Part shown: positions 49,262 through 56,402 of the stretch, piece after piece
How the letters are laid out: every line of letters starts with the position of its first letter
Position numbering within the stretch: the stretch's first letter is position 1
Assembly: GCF_041690465.1 (NCBI RefSeq)
Contig: NZ_JAWLHG010000027.1
Coordinates: 11,400 to 75,399, forward strand
Length of the DNA: 64,000 nt
Source of the DNA: Falsiroseomonas sp041690465
GTDB lineage: Bacteria > Pseudomonadota > Alphaproteobacteria > Acetobacterales > Acetobacteraceae
Reading direction: 5' to 3'
The notes under the pieces: model-generated
Database searches by the model: none
What the model was told of the DNA's origin: nothing
Seen by the model: only the letters and a program-made list of their open reading frames with translations
Made by a program: the position numbers and the translations under genes

Positions 49262-50241
49262 AGCCCTCACCCGGCCCGCTGCCTTGGGCCCAGATGTCGC
49301 GCCGCGCCCTGCTCGCACTGGTCACCGCCGCTCCGACAGGAAGCGCACGCGCATCATTGCCGGAACCGCGGCGCACCCTCTGGCGAGACGCCACCCGCGA
49401 CCGGGACATCCCGGTTCTGCTGCGCTTCCCCTCGGCAAACGGGCTACGACCGGCCGTGCTGATCAGCCACGGCCTCGGCGGCTCTCGAGAGGGGCTCGCC
49501 TATCTTGGCCAGGGCCTCGCCGAGGCAGGCTTTGTCGCCATCCATCTACAGCATCCCGGCAGCGACAGTGCGATCTGGCGCGGCGCGGCGCAGCGCGGCC
49601 ACGCGCTTGCCGCGGCGGCGCTCGATGTCCGGAACGCCCTGGCCAGGCTGCAGGATGGGATCTTCGCCGTGGACGAGCTGCTGCGTCGCGCCGAAGCCGG
49701 GGGCGATCCGCTCGCCGGCCGGGTGGATCCCGAACGGCTGGCGATGGCCGGGCATTCCTACGGCGCTTGGCTGGTGCAGCACATGATGGGACAGCGCATC
49801 CCCGGTGGAGGCCGGGGGCTGCCGCTGCCGGAGCGACGTTTGCACGCCGGCATCGCCCTGTCGCCCTCGCCGCCGCGCGGATTGCCGCCACAGCTTGCGT
49901 TCGCGGCGGTGGAGACGCCCATGCTGCACGTCACCGGTACCGCGGACCATGGCTGGGTGGAGGGCGCCAGCCCAGGCGACCGTGAGATCCCCTTCCGCTT
50001 CATAGCGCGCGCGCCGCAGGTGCTCGCCGTATTGGCAGGCGCTGCGCATTCGGCTTTCGCAGATGAGGGCGCGGTTGGCGGTCGCTGGGCGGAGCCCACC
50101 TATCATGCGCGCACCGCGGCGCTGGCCGTTCTGTTCCTGCGCGCAGTGCTGGAGAAGGACGTGAATGCCCGCGGCAGGCTCGCCGCGGGCGCGCCCGCTG
50201 TACTCGCGCCGGGGGACCGCCTTGAGGTGAAGGGGTTCTGA
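49258..50241 (+). CDS. Alpha/beta hydrolase, exported (PAF-acetylhydrolase/dienelactone hydrolase type)
   Basis: 327 residues. PAVLISHGLGGSREGLAYLG gives the oxyanion strand, LAMAGHSYGAWLVQHM the nucleophile elbow (GHSYG), HVTGTADHGW the acid region and LAGAAHSAFADEG the His. The N-terminus from MSRRALLALVTAAPTGSARA looks like a Tat or Sec export signal. GTG at 49258 overlaps the GNAT stop; the internal ATG at 49294 would start exactly at the signal and is a good alternative. Substrate unknown. Confidence 0.78.
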   Translation: MKPSPGPLPWAQMSRRALLALVTAAPTGSARASLPEPRRTLWRDATRDRDIPVLLRFPSANGLRPAVLISHGLGGSREGLAYLGQGLAEAGFVAIHLQHPGSDSAIWRGAAQRGHALAAAALDVRNALARLQDGIFAVDELLRRAEAGGDPLAGRVDPERLAMAGHSYGAWLVQHMMGQRIPGGGRGLPLPERRLHAGIALSPSPPRGLPPQLAFAAVETPMLHVTGTADHGWVEGASPGDREIPFRFIARAPQVLAVLAGAAHSAFADEGAVGGRWAEPTYHARTAALAVLFLRAVLEKDVNARGRLAAGAPAVLAPGDRLEVKGF

Positions 50242-50247
50242 CCTCGG

Positions 50248-50400
50248 TCAGGCGTCGCCGACGATCTGCCGGACGAGGCCCGTGCCCTCGCAGGTCGGGC
50301 AGGGCTGCTGCCCCCGGCGCCCACTTCCCTTGCAGTCAGGGCAGGGAACGTCCCCCGTCTGCTTCCCGTCCGGCTCGTCCCCTGGCTTGCTGCTGGCCAT
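50248..50400 (-). CDS. 50-residue DnaJ-type zinc-ribbon microprotein
   Basis: The ORF has a charged N-terminus (ASSKPGDEPDGKQTG) and two CxxCxGxG units, CPDCKGSG and CPTCEGTG, spaced as in the DnaJ central zinc finger, with nothing else folded. The four Cys could bind one zinc. Such small proteins, also called molecular chaperone DnaJ-like in annotations, occur in alphaproteobacteria. It is convergent with the hydrolase gene; the Shine-Dalgarno is weak. The gap 50401-50559 shows nothing recognisable. Confidence 0.68.
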   Translation of the reverse strand: MASSKPGDEPDGKQTGDVPCPDCKGSGRRGQQPCPTCEGTGLVRQIVGDA

Positions 50401-50559
50401 GCGCGCTCAACGCGATCTGGCGCCGCGGGGTTGCGGTCCGCGCCACCAGGACGCCGATGAGGCCGGGGGCAATCCGCGCCGCGGTGCGGCCGTTGGTGCT
50501 CCAGCCGGTCCCACCAATTCAGCTTGGCGGAGAGCAACGGCCGAGCTCACCGAATGAGA

Positions 50560-50582
50560 ACGGGGGCCACAGGGGCCCCCGT
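50560..50582 (-). terminator. Intrinsic terminator after the atp operon
   Basis: ACGGGGGCC (50560-50568) pairs with GGCCCCCGT (50574-50582), a perfect 9-bp stem with a 5-base loop, 46 bases past the atpF stop. On the minus strand it is followed by a short T-containing tract (TTCTCATT). Position and stem support termination. Confidence 0.65.
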
Positions 50583-50627
50583 CCTGCATCCGCCCTGGCA
50601 GGCGGCCATTGATCGCCGCAGCGGAGA

Positions 50628-51137
50628 TCAAGCGGCGCGGAGCGCTCGCGGCAGATCGGCGACCGCATCGTCGATCAGTTCGGCATCGGCCCCGGCATCG
50701 ATATTGGCCGCCAGCACCTCGCGCGCCGCGGTGACCGCCACTTCGGTCGCAGCGGCGCGGACTTCGGCCACCGCGCTCGCCTCGGCCGCGGCGATGCGGT
50801 CGAGGGCCATGCGCTCGCGCCGCTTTGCGCTCGCCTCGGCCTCTGCCGCGGCAGCCTGGGCGACGCGCTCAGCCTCGGCACGTGCGCGGGCGAGCATGTC
50901 TTCCGCCTCGCGGTGCGCGGCGGTGCGCTCGGCATCGGCCTGACGGCGCATCTCCTCCGCCTCGGCGCGCAGCCGCGCGGCCTCGTCAAGTTCTGCCCGG
51001 ATGCGCGCGCCGCGACCGTCGAGCATCGCCGAGAGGCGTGCCCAGGCCATGCGCCCGACCAGGGCAAAGAAGACAACGAAGGAGACCGCGACCCAGAATT
51101 TCGGGTCGAGCCAGAAGTGTTCGTAAGTGTGGTCCAT
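50628..51137 (-). CDS. atpF: F0F1 ATP synthase subunit b
   Basis: 169 residues. One N-terminal membrane helix (WVAVSFVVFFALVGRMAW) follows a short periplasmic start (DHTYEHFWLDPKF), then a long Ala/Glu/Arg coiled coil to the C-terminus. This is subunit b of the peripheral stalk. It lies last in atpI-B-E-F'-F, 12 bases after the b' gene. Two different b-type subunits form the heterodimeric stalk in alphaproteobacteria. Confidence 0.92.
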   Translation of the reverse strand: MDHTYEHFWLDPKFWVAVSFVVFFALVGRMAWARLSAMLDGRGARIRAELDEAARLRAEAEEMRRQADAERTAAHREAEDMLARARAEAERVAQAAAAEAEASAKRRERMALDRIAAAEASAVAEVRAAATEVAVTAAREVLAANIDAGADAELIDDAVADLPRALRAA

Positions 51138-51149
51138 CCCGATCCCCCC

Positions 51150-51755
51150 TCAGGCCCGCGCGCGGGCGGCGAGAACCCGGTCCACCGCGCGGCCGACCAG
51201 GGCCGGATCCACGCGACCCGTCAGCTTCGCGACCAGGGATTCCGCCGTCTCGGCCGAAACCTGGCGCAGTGCGCCCATCGCAGCGTCGCGCGCGGCGGTG
51301 ATGCGGCCCTCGGCCTCCTCGATCTGCTGCGCAAGGCGGCGGTTGAGTTCCTCGCTGCGGGTCGCGGCCTCGGCCTGGGCCTGCTGCAGCGCTTCGGCGA
51401 TCGCGGCCTGGGCTTCCGCCCGCGCCCTGGCAGTCGCCTCGCGGTGTGCGGCCATTGCGGATTCGGCCTCTGACTTGGCGCCCTGCGCAGCTTCGAGGTC
51501 GGCAGCAATCCGGGCCGCACGATCCGCGATGACGCTGCCCACCTGCGGCAGGGCGTAATGCGCCATGACGTAGTAGAGCAGGCCGAAGATCAGCAGCAGC
51601 CAGACGATGTTGGCCAGCAAATAGCGGCCCTGCAGCGGATGCCCAAAGGCCAGCTGCGGCATGCCCTCGACCGGCACCGCGCCGACCGTGGCCGCCAGGG
51701 CCAGGGAAGGAAGTGCGAGCCCGCCCAGCACGGCGGCGGTCACTAGCCCACGCAT
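51150..51755 (-). CDS. atpF': F0F1 ATP synthase subunit b'
   Basis: 201 residues. A signal-like N-terminal segment (RGLVTAAVLGGLALPSLALA) precedes the membrane helix (YLLANIVWLLLIFGLLYYVM) and a long coiled coil (DRAARIAADLEAAQGAKSEA onward). The longer N-terminus is normal for b'. ATG at 51755 follows GAGGAG. It pairs with AtpF in the stator. Confidence 0.9.
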   Translation of the reverse strand: MRGLVTAAVLGGLALPSLALAATVGAVPVEGMPQLAFGHPLQGRYLLANIVWLLLIFGLLYYVMAHYALPQVGSVIADRAARIAADLEAAQGAKSEAESAMAAHREATARARAEAQAAIAEALQQAQAEAATRSEELNRRLAQQIEEAEGRITAARDAAMGALRQVSAETAESLVAKLTGRVDPALVGRAVDRVLAARARA

Positions 51756-51896
51756 CGTGTGCTCCTCAGTTGCGGTCGCCCCGGCGATGTCGAGCCGGGG
51801 CTCCTGGCGCAGCGGTGCGGGACCGAATCTCATCCCGCGCCGCATGGCGCCCACCCGGAACCTGGGACAGCCGCGATTGCGGCTGCCCGATCCGGC

Positions 51897-52121
51897 TCAG
51901 GTGAAGAGGATGAGGAAGGCGATGAGCAGGGCGAAGAGCGCGACGGCCTCGGTCAGCGCGAAGCCCAGGATGCCGATCGGGAAGACGCTGTCGCGCGCGG
52001 CCGGGTTGCGGCCGACGGCCGAGACCATCGCGGAGAAGATGCTGCCGATGCCGATGCCGACGCCCGCGAGCGCGATGACGGCGATGCCGGCCCCAAGGGC
52101 CTTCGCGGCGAGAACTTCCAT
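51897..52121 (-). CDS. atpE: F0F1 ATP synthase subunit c
   Basis: 74 residues, two helices. GVGIGIGSIFSAMVSAVGRN carries the glycine-rich motif of helix 1 and the RNP loop, and LTEAVALFALLIAFLILF the proton-carrying Glu of helix 2. No Na+-binding pattern is evident, so a proton ring is expected. A 141-base gap to b' and 55 bases to atpB. Confidence 0.96.
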   Translation of the reverse strand: MEVLAAKALGAGIAVIALAGVGIGIGSIFSAMVSAVGRNPAARDSVFPIGILGFALTEAVALFALLIAFLILFT

Positions 52122-52176
52122 GGGAAAAATCCTTCCGTGGATTGTCGGGTGGGTGGGTTGGCTGTCCGCCGACGGT

Positions 52177-52914
52177 TCAGTGCAGATGCACTGCGTCGTG
52201 CAGGTAGATGCTGGTCAGGATCGCGAACACATAGGCCTGCAGGAAGGCCACCAGGATCTCGAACCCCACCAGGGCAACGTTGAGCGCCAGCGGCAACGAC
52301 GCGCCGAGCACGCCGAGCACCCCCGCGCTGCCGCCGATCAGCACCACGAAGGTGGCGAAGACCTTCAGCATGACGTGGCCGGCGACCATGTTGGCGAACA
52401 GACGCACCGAGAGGCTGACCGGCCGTGACAGGTAGCTGATCAGCTCGATGGGAATGATCAGCGGCGCCAGCGCCTTGGGCGCGCCCTCGGGGAAGAAGTA
52501 ACCGAAGAACTTCGTGCCGTGGATCGCCAGCGCGACGATCGTCACCAGCAGGAACACCACAGCCGCCAGGGCGAAGGTCACCGCGATGTGGCTGGTGAAG
52601 GTGAAGGCGTAGGGCAGCAGCCCGAGGAGGTTGCCGACCAGGATGAACATGAACAGGGAGAACACGAAGGGGAAGAAGCGCTTCCCTTCGTCCCCGATCT
52701 GCCCCGTCACCAGGTCGTGGATGAATTCATAGGCCGATTCGGCCAGCGCCTGCACGCGGCCCGGGATCAGCGCGCGCTGGCGGGTGCCGAGCATCATCAG
52801 CGCCGTGATGATGCCGACCGCGAGCAGCATGTGGGCGCTGGACTGCGTGAAGCCGACGGCATCGCCCAGAGCGCCGAACACCGGCTTCAGCTCGAACTGG
52901 CTGAGCGCGTCCAT
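52177..52914 (-). CDS. atpB: F0F1 ATP synthase subunit a
   Basis: 245 residues with five or six membrane helices. The essential Arg is in RPVSLSVRLFANMVAGHVML; GLLPYAFTFTSHIAVTFALA and LHDAVHLH at the end are typical. It forms the proton half-channels against the c ring. ATG at 52914 follows GGAAGG; codons upstream in frame do not resemble AtpB. Confidence 0.95.
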   Translation of the reverse strand: MDALSQFELKPVFGALGDAVGFTQSSAHMLLAVGIITALMMLGTRQRALIPGRVQALAESAYEFIHDLVTGQIGDEGKRFFPFVFSLFMFILVGNLLGLLPYAFTFTSHIAVTFALAAVVFLLVTIVALAIHGTKFFGYFFPEGAPKALAPLIIPIELISYLSRPVSLSVRLFANMVAGHVMLKVFATFVVLIGGSAGVLGVLGASLPLALNVALVGFEILVAFLQAYVFAILTSIYLHDAVHLH

Positions 52915-52985
52915 CGTCGTGCCTTCCGCCGCCACTCTTGCGATCCCCCGGTGCGGCGCCGCGCGTTGCGGAGCCTCGTTCTGCC

Positions 52986-53270
52986 TTACGGACGACCGCG
53001 CGGAGCGAACAGACGATAGACGTTCAGCACACCGGCGGCGCTGCCGAGAACGAAGAACACCAGGAAGAGCCACGGCCAGGTGCCGAGCCAGCGGTCAAGG
53101 AACCAGCCGATCCCGATACCCACGACGAGCGACGAGACAAGCTCGACCCCCGCCCGAAACCCGACGCCCCAGTTGCCCCTTGGCAAGCCCGCCTTCGCCG
53201 ACCCGGGATCCTTCCCGCGCCGTGCCTGGGCCTGCCGCAACCGCTCCTCGAAGCTGTCCTGTTCCGACAC
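52986..53270 (-). CDS. atpI: ATP synthase protein I (AtpI)
   Basis: 94 residues. A charged N-terminus (EERLRQAQARRGKD) is followed by two helices: GVELVSSLVVGIGIGWFLDRW and WPWLFLVFFVLGSAAGVLNVY. This is the AtpI/YtxF pattern; it assists c-ring assembly. GTG at 53270 has GGAGG nearby; the open frame above it overlaps the ABC transporter gene only by chance. First gene of the F0 operon. Confidence 0.88.
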   Translation of the reverse strand: MSEQDSFEERLRQAQARRGKDPGSAKAGLPRGNWGVGFRAGVELVSSLVVGIGIGWFLDRWLGTWPWLFLVFFVLGSAAGVLNVYRLFAPRGRP

Positions 53271-53406
53271 GCGCTCCTCCCTGCGGTTCCCCCGCCCGGA
53301 AGGCGGCCCGCTCCTACGGCGCGGGGGGGTTTGTGTCAAGGCGACCACGGCGGTGCAGCAAAGCCACGAGCCCGGTGCCGGGCGCGGACCGGGCCGTCGG
53401 AGCGGG

Positions 53407-55302
53407 TCATCCGCCGATGAAGCCGCCGGACTGTCGCTGCCACAGCCTGGCATAGACGCCGCCCGCGCGCAGCAGTTCGGCATGCGTGCCCTGTTCCGCG
53501 ACACGCCCGTTCTCCAGCACCACCAGCCGGTCCATCCGCGCCAGCGTCGAAAGCCGGTGCGCGATGGCAATCACGGTCTTGCCGGCCATGAGCCTGTCCA
53601 GGCTCTCCTGGATCGCCGCCTCCACTTCGGAGTCGAGCGCGCTGGTGGCTTCGTCGAGCAGCAGGATCGGCGCGTCCTTCAGCAGCACGCGGGCGATGGC
53701 GATGCGCTGACGCTGGCCGCCGGAGAGCTTCACCCCGCGCTCGCCGACATGCGCGTCATAGCCGCTGCGGCCGCGCCAGTCGGAGAGCTGCTCGATGAAC
53801 TCATGCGCCTCGGCGCGGCGCGCGGCCTGTTCGACCTCCGCCTCGGCCGCATCGGGTCGGCCGTAGCGGATGTTCTCGCGGATCGAGCGGTGCAGCAGCG
53901 CGGTATCCTGCGTCACCACGCCGATGGCGCCGCGCAGCGATTCCGCGGTGACGCCGCCGATATCCTGCCCGTCCACCAGGATGCGACCTTCCTCCGGGGC
54001 GAAGAAGCGCAGCAGCAGGTTGATCGCGGTGGTCTTGCCGGCGCCGGAATGGCCGACCAGCCCGACACGCTCGCCAGGTGCGATATGGAGGTCGAAGCCG
54101 TCCAGCACCGCGCCCCGCCGGCCGTGCAGCACATCCTCGGGCGCGCGGCCATAGCCGAAGCGCACCTGCTCGAAGCGGATCTCGCCGCGCGTCACCACCA
54201 GCGGCCGCGCGCCGGGCGGGTCGGGCGCGGTGGGGGGCACAGCGATCGAGCCCATCGCTTCCTGCACCACGCCGATATTCTCGAAGATGCCGGCGACGTT
54301 GAAGGCGACCCAGCCGGAGATGTTGGCGATCTGCCAGGCCATGGGCAGCGCCGCCGCCACCATCGCCAGCGCGATGTCGCCGCGCGACCACAGCCAGATC
54401 GCCAGCCCCGCCGTGGCGACGATCAGCGCGGCGTTCAGCGTGGAGAGGAGGAGCGAGTTCAGCGTGACGAGTCGCGTCTGCCTGCCGAAGTCGTAGTTCA
54501 GCTTCTCCAGCGCCTCGCGCACATGCGCGTCCTCCTGCTCGGCGCGGGCGAACAGCTTGACGGTGGCGATGTTGGTATAGCTGTCCACCACGCGGCCGGT
54601 CAGCGCGCTGCGCGATTCGCTTGCCCTGCGCGAACGGTCGCGCATCCGCGGCACGATCAGCCGCAGCAGCGTCGCGTAGAGCGCGAACCACAACAGCATC
54701 GGGATGGCCAACCGCGCATCCGTGCTGGCCAACGCGAGCACCGCACCGGTGCCATAGACCAGGATGTACCAGACCGCGTTGACCGATTGCACCACGCTCT
54801 CGCGCAGCGCCGGGCCGGCCTGCATGACCCGGGTGGCGATGCGGCCGGCGAAATCCTCCTGGAAGAACGGCAGGCCCTGGCGGATGACGTGCCAGTGCGC
54901 CTGCCAGCGGATCATGGAGGTGACGCCGGGAATGATCCCCTGCTGCGTCACCAGGTTCTGGCAGAGGATCGCCACCGGCCGGCCGAACAGCAGCAGCGCC
55001 GCCATGCCGGCGAGCGTGCCGCCGGCCTCCTCCCAGATCCGCCCCGGCCCATGCTGCTCCAACAGGCCGACGACGCGACCGATGAAGATGGGAATCAGCA
55101 GGTCGAGCAGCGCGACCGCCAACCCCGCCGCGAACAGCGCACCGAACAGGAGGCGGGCCTGGCGGGCGAAGTGCCAGTAGAAGCCGAGCAGGCTGCGGGG
55201 CGGCGGGCCGTCCGGCACCTGCACGCCGAGCACCCGCGCGGCACGGCCGCCAGGCGGCGCCACCGGATCGATGACGGTCTCGAACAGACGGAAGGGGAGC
55301 AT
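53407..55302 (-). CDS. ABC transporter, fused permease and ATPase (MsbA/MRP-like exporter)
   Basis: 631 residues: a six-helix exporter domain (about 35-340) and a nucleotide-binding domain with Walker A GHSGAGKTTAINLLLR, Q-loop VVTQDTALLHRSIRENIRYG, signature LSGGQRQRIAIARVLL, Walker B ILLLDEATSALD and H-loop IAIAHRLST. It should act as a homodimer or with a partner. Start ATG at 55302 (LPFRLFETVID). DUF6653 is 32 bases upstream on the same strand. The substrate is unknown; lipid and drug exporters are in the same group. Confidence 0.87.
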   Translation of the reverse strand: MLPFRLFETVIDPVAPPGGRAARVLGVQVPDGPPPRSLLGFYWHFARQARLLFGALFAAGLAVALLDLLIPIFIGRVVGLLEQHGPGRIWEEAGGTLAGMAALLLFGRPVAILCQNLVTQQGIIPGVTSMIRWQAHWHVIRQGLPFFQEDFAGRIATRVMQAGPALRESVVQSVNAVWYILVYGTGAVLALASTDARLAIPMLLWFALYATLLRLIVPRMRDRSRRASESRSALTGRVVDSYTNIATVKLFARAEQEDAHVREALEKLNYDFGRQTRLVTLNSLLLSTLNAALIVATAGLAIWLWSRGDIALAMVAAALPMAWQIANISGWVAFNVAGIFENIGVVQEAMGSIAVPPTAPDPPGARPLVVTRGEIRFEQVRFGYGRAPEDVLHGRRGAVLDGFDLHIAPGERVGLVGHSGAGKTTAINLLLRFFAPEEGRILVDGQDIGGVTAESLRGAIGVVTQDTALLHRSIRENIRYGRPDAAEAEVEQAARRAEAHEFIEQLSDWRGRSGYDAHVGERGVKLSGGQRQRIAIARVLLKDAPILLLDEATSALDSEVEAAIQESLDRLMAGKTVIAIAHRLSTLARMDRLVVLENGRVAEQGTHAELLRAGGVYARLWQRQSGGFIGG

Positions 55303-55334
55303 TGCCGCAGCAACGCGCCAGGCCGGCGGTGGCG

Positions 55335-55847
55335 TCAACCGTCCGGCCCGCGCCAGCGGGCGAGGCGGGAATCGCCCTCCATATCCGCCACCAGCCAGGT
55401 CATCCGGTCGAGGAACCAGAACTTCGACAGCATCGCGACGGCGAGCCCGGTCAGCGTCGCCCATGGCAGCAGCCAGACCAGGCCGTAAATCAGCAGCAGC
55501 CCGCCCGCCGCCGCCATCGCATTCAGCAGCTTCGGCGCCAGGCGATGCCGCGGCGGTACCGGCGTCTCTTTGCGTTCCAGCCACAACCGCTCGCCCAGCA
55601 CCGCGCGTGACCCCCAGTTCTCCAGCCTGCGCGGCGGCGGGAAGGCGCGCGGGTTCACCCAGGTCCAGGCGAGCAGCGCCGCAACCGGCAGCAGCGCCCA
55701 CCAGCCGATCCATTCCCGGCTCCAGACGGCGAGCACCAGCAGCGGCAGGATCGGCACGCGGGTCCAGACGCTCCACGGATTGGCGTGGCGCGCCCAGGCC
55801 CCGTCATCCATCCGGTGCAGCCGCGCAAGGCGCCCCTCCGGTGTCAT
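55335..55847 (-). CDS. DUF6653 family membrane protein
   Basis: 170 residues. LHRMDDGAWARHANPWSVWTR then RVPILPLLVLAVWSREWIGWW, a second helix pair near WALLPVAALLAWTWVNPRAF and LLLIYGLVWLLPWATL, and a closing DRMTWLVADM. The HANPWSVWTR and WVNPR-FPPP blocks fit the DUF6653 family as I remember it. Inner-membrane protein of unknown function. ATG at 55847 overlaps the VOC gene stop (ATGA). Confidence 0.7.
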   Translation of the reverse strand: MTPEGRLARLHRMDDGAWARHANPWSVWTRVPILPLLVLAVWSREWIGWWALLPVAALLAWTWVNPRAFPPPRRLENWGSRAVLGERLWLERKETPVPPRHRLAPKLLNAMAAAGGLLLIYGLVWLLPWATLTGLAVAMLSKFWFLDRMTWLVADMEGDSRLARWRGPDG

Positions 55848-56299
55848 CCCGGCGGCGACATACGGCGGATCACCTCCTCCGTGCTGACATCCTCGATATG
55901 GCTCGCCAGGTGCCAACGATGGCCGAAGGGATCACGCAGCGTGCCCATGCGGTCGCCATAGGGCTGGTCCGTCGGAGGCCGTTCCGCGGCGGCGCCGGCC
56001 GCGGTGGCGCGGGCGAAGGCAGCGTCCACCTCCTCCACATACAGCACCAGCGAGACCGGCGTGCCGCCGAAATGGCCGGGACCATAGGCGTCATGATCCG
56101 GCGACTGCTCACCGAGCATCACCACGCTGTCGCCGATCCGGAACTCGGCATGCATCAGTGTGTCGTTCGCGCCGGGCAGGCGCATCGTCGCCTCAGCCCC
56201 GAGCGCCTCGACATACCAGGCGAGCGCCCGCTTTGCGTCCTGCACGACCAGATAGGGGGAGACGCGCGGATAGCCCGGCGGAATGGGGGAGACAGGCAT
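55844..56299 (-). CDS. VOC (glyoxalase/PhnB-like) family protein
   Basis: 151 residues. YPRVSPYLVVQDAKRALAWY opens the PhnB/YdeL-type VOC fold, then EFRIGDSVVMLGEQSPDH and YGDRMGTLRDPFGHRWHLAS, with the Glu and His of the metal site in part present. These proteins can detoxify or bind small molecules. ATG at 56299 has AGGAGGA eight bases upstream. A LexA-like box lies 58 bases upstream. Confidence 0.8.
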   Translation of the reverse strand: MPVSPIPPGYPRVSPYLVVQDAKRALAWYVEALGAEATMRLPGANDTLMHAEFRIGDSVVMLGEQSPDHDAYGPGHFGGTPVSLVLYVEEVDAAFARATAAGAAAERPPTDQPYGDRMGTLRDPFGHRWHLASHIEDVSTEEVIRRMSPPG

Positions 56300-56356
56300 G
56301 TGCGGATCCTCCTGCTGGAGGCCGGCATGATGCCTGCAGCGGCGGTGCCGGTTCAA

Positions 56357-56371
56357 GAACATATCATGAAC
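56357..56371 (-). promoter_or_regulatory. LexA-like box GTTC-N7-GTTC
   Basis: On the minus strand GTTCATGATATGTTC fits the alphaproteobacterial SOS box (GTTC-N7-GTTC) and sits 58 bases before the VOC-DUF6653-ABC genes. About two such matches are expected by chance in 64 kb on both strands, so position is the main support. Confidence 0.4.
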
Positions 56372-56402
56372 GTGATCTGACTGCTCCGGATGGCGGAGAA
56401 CG

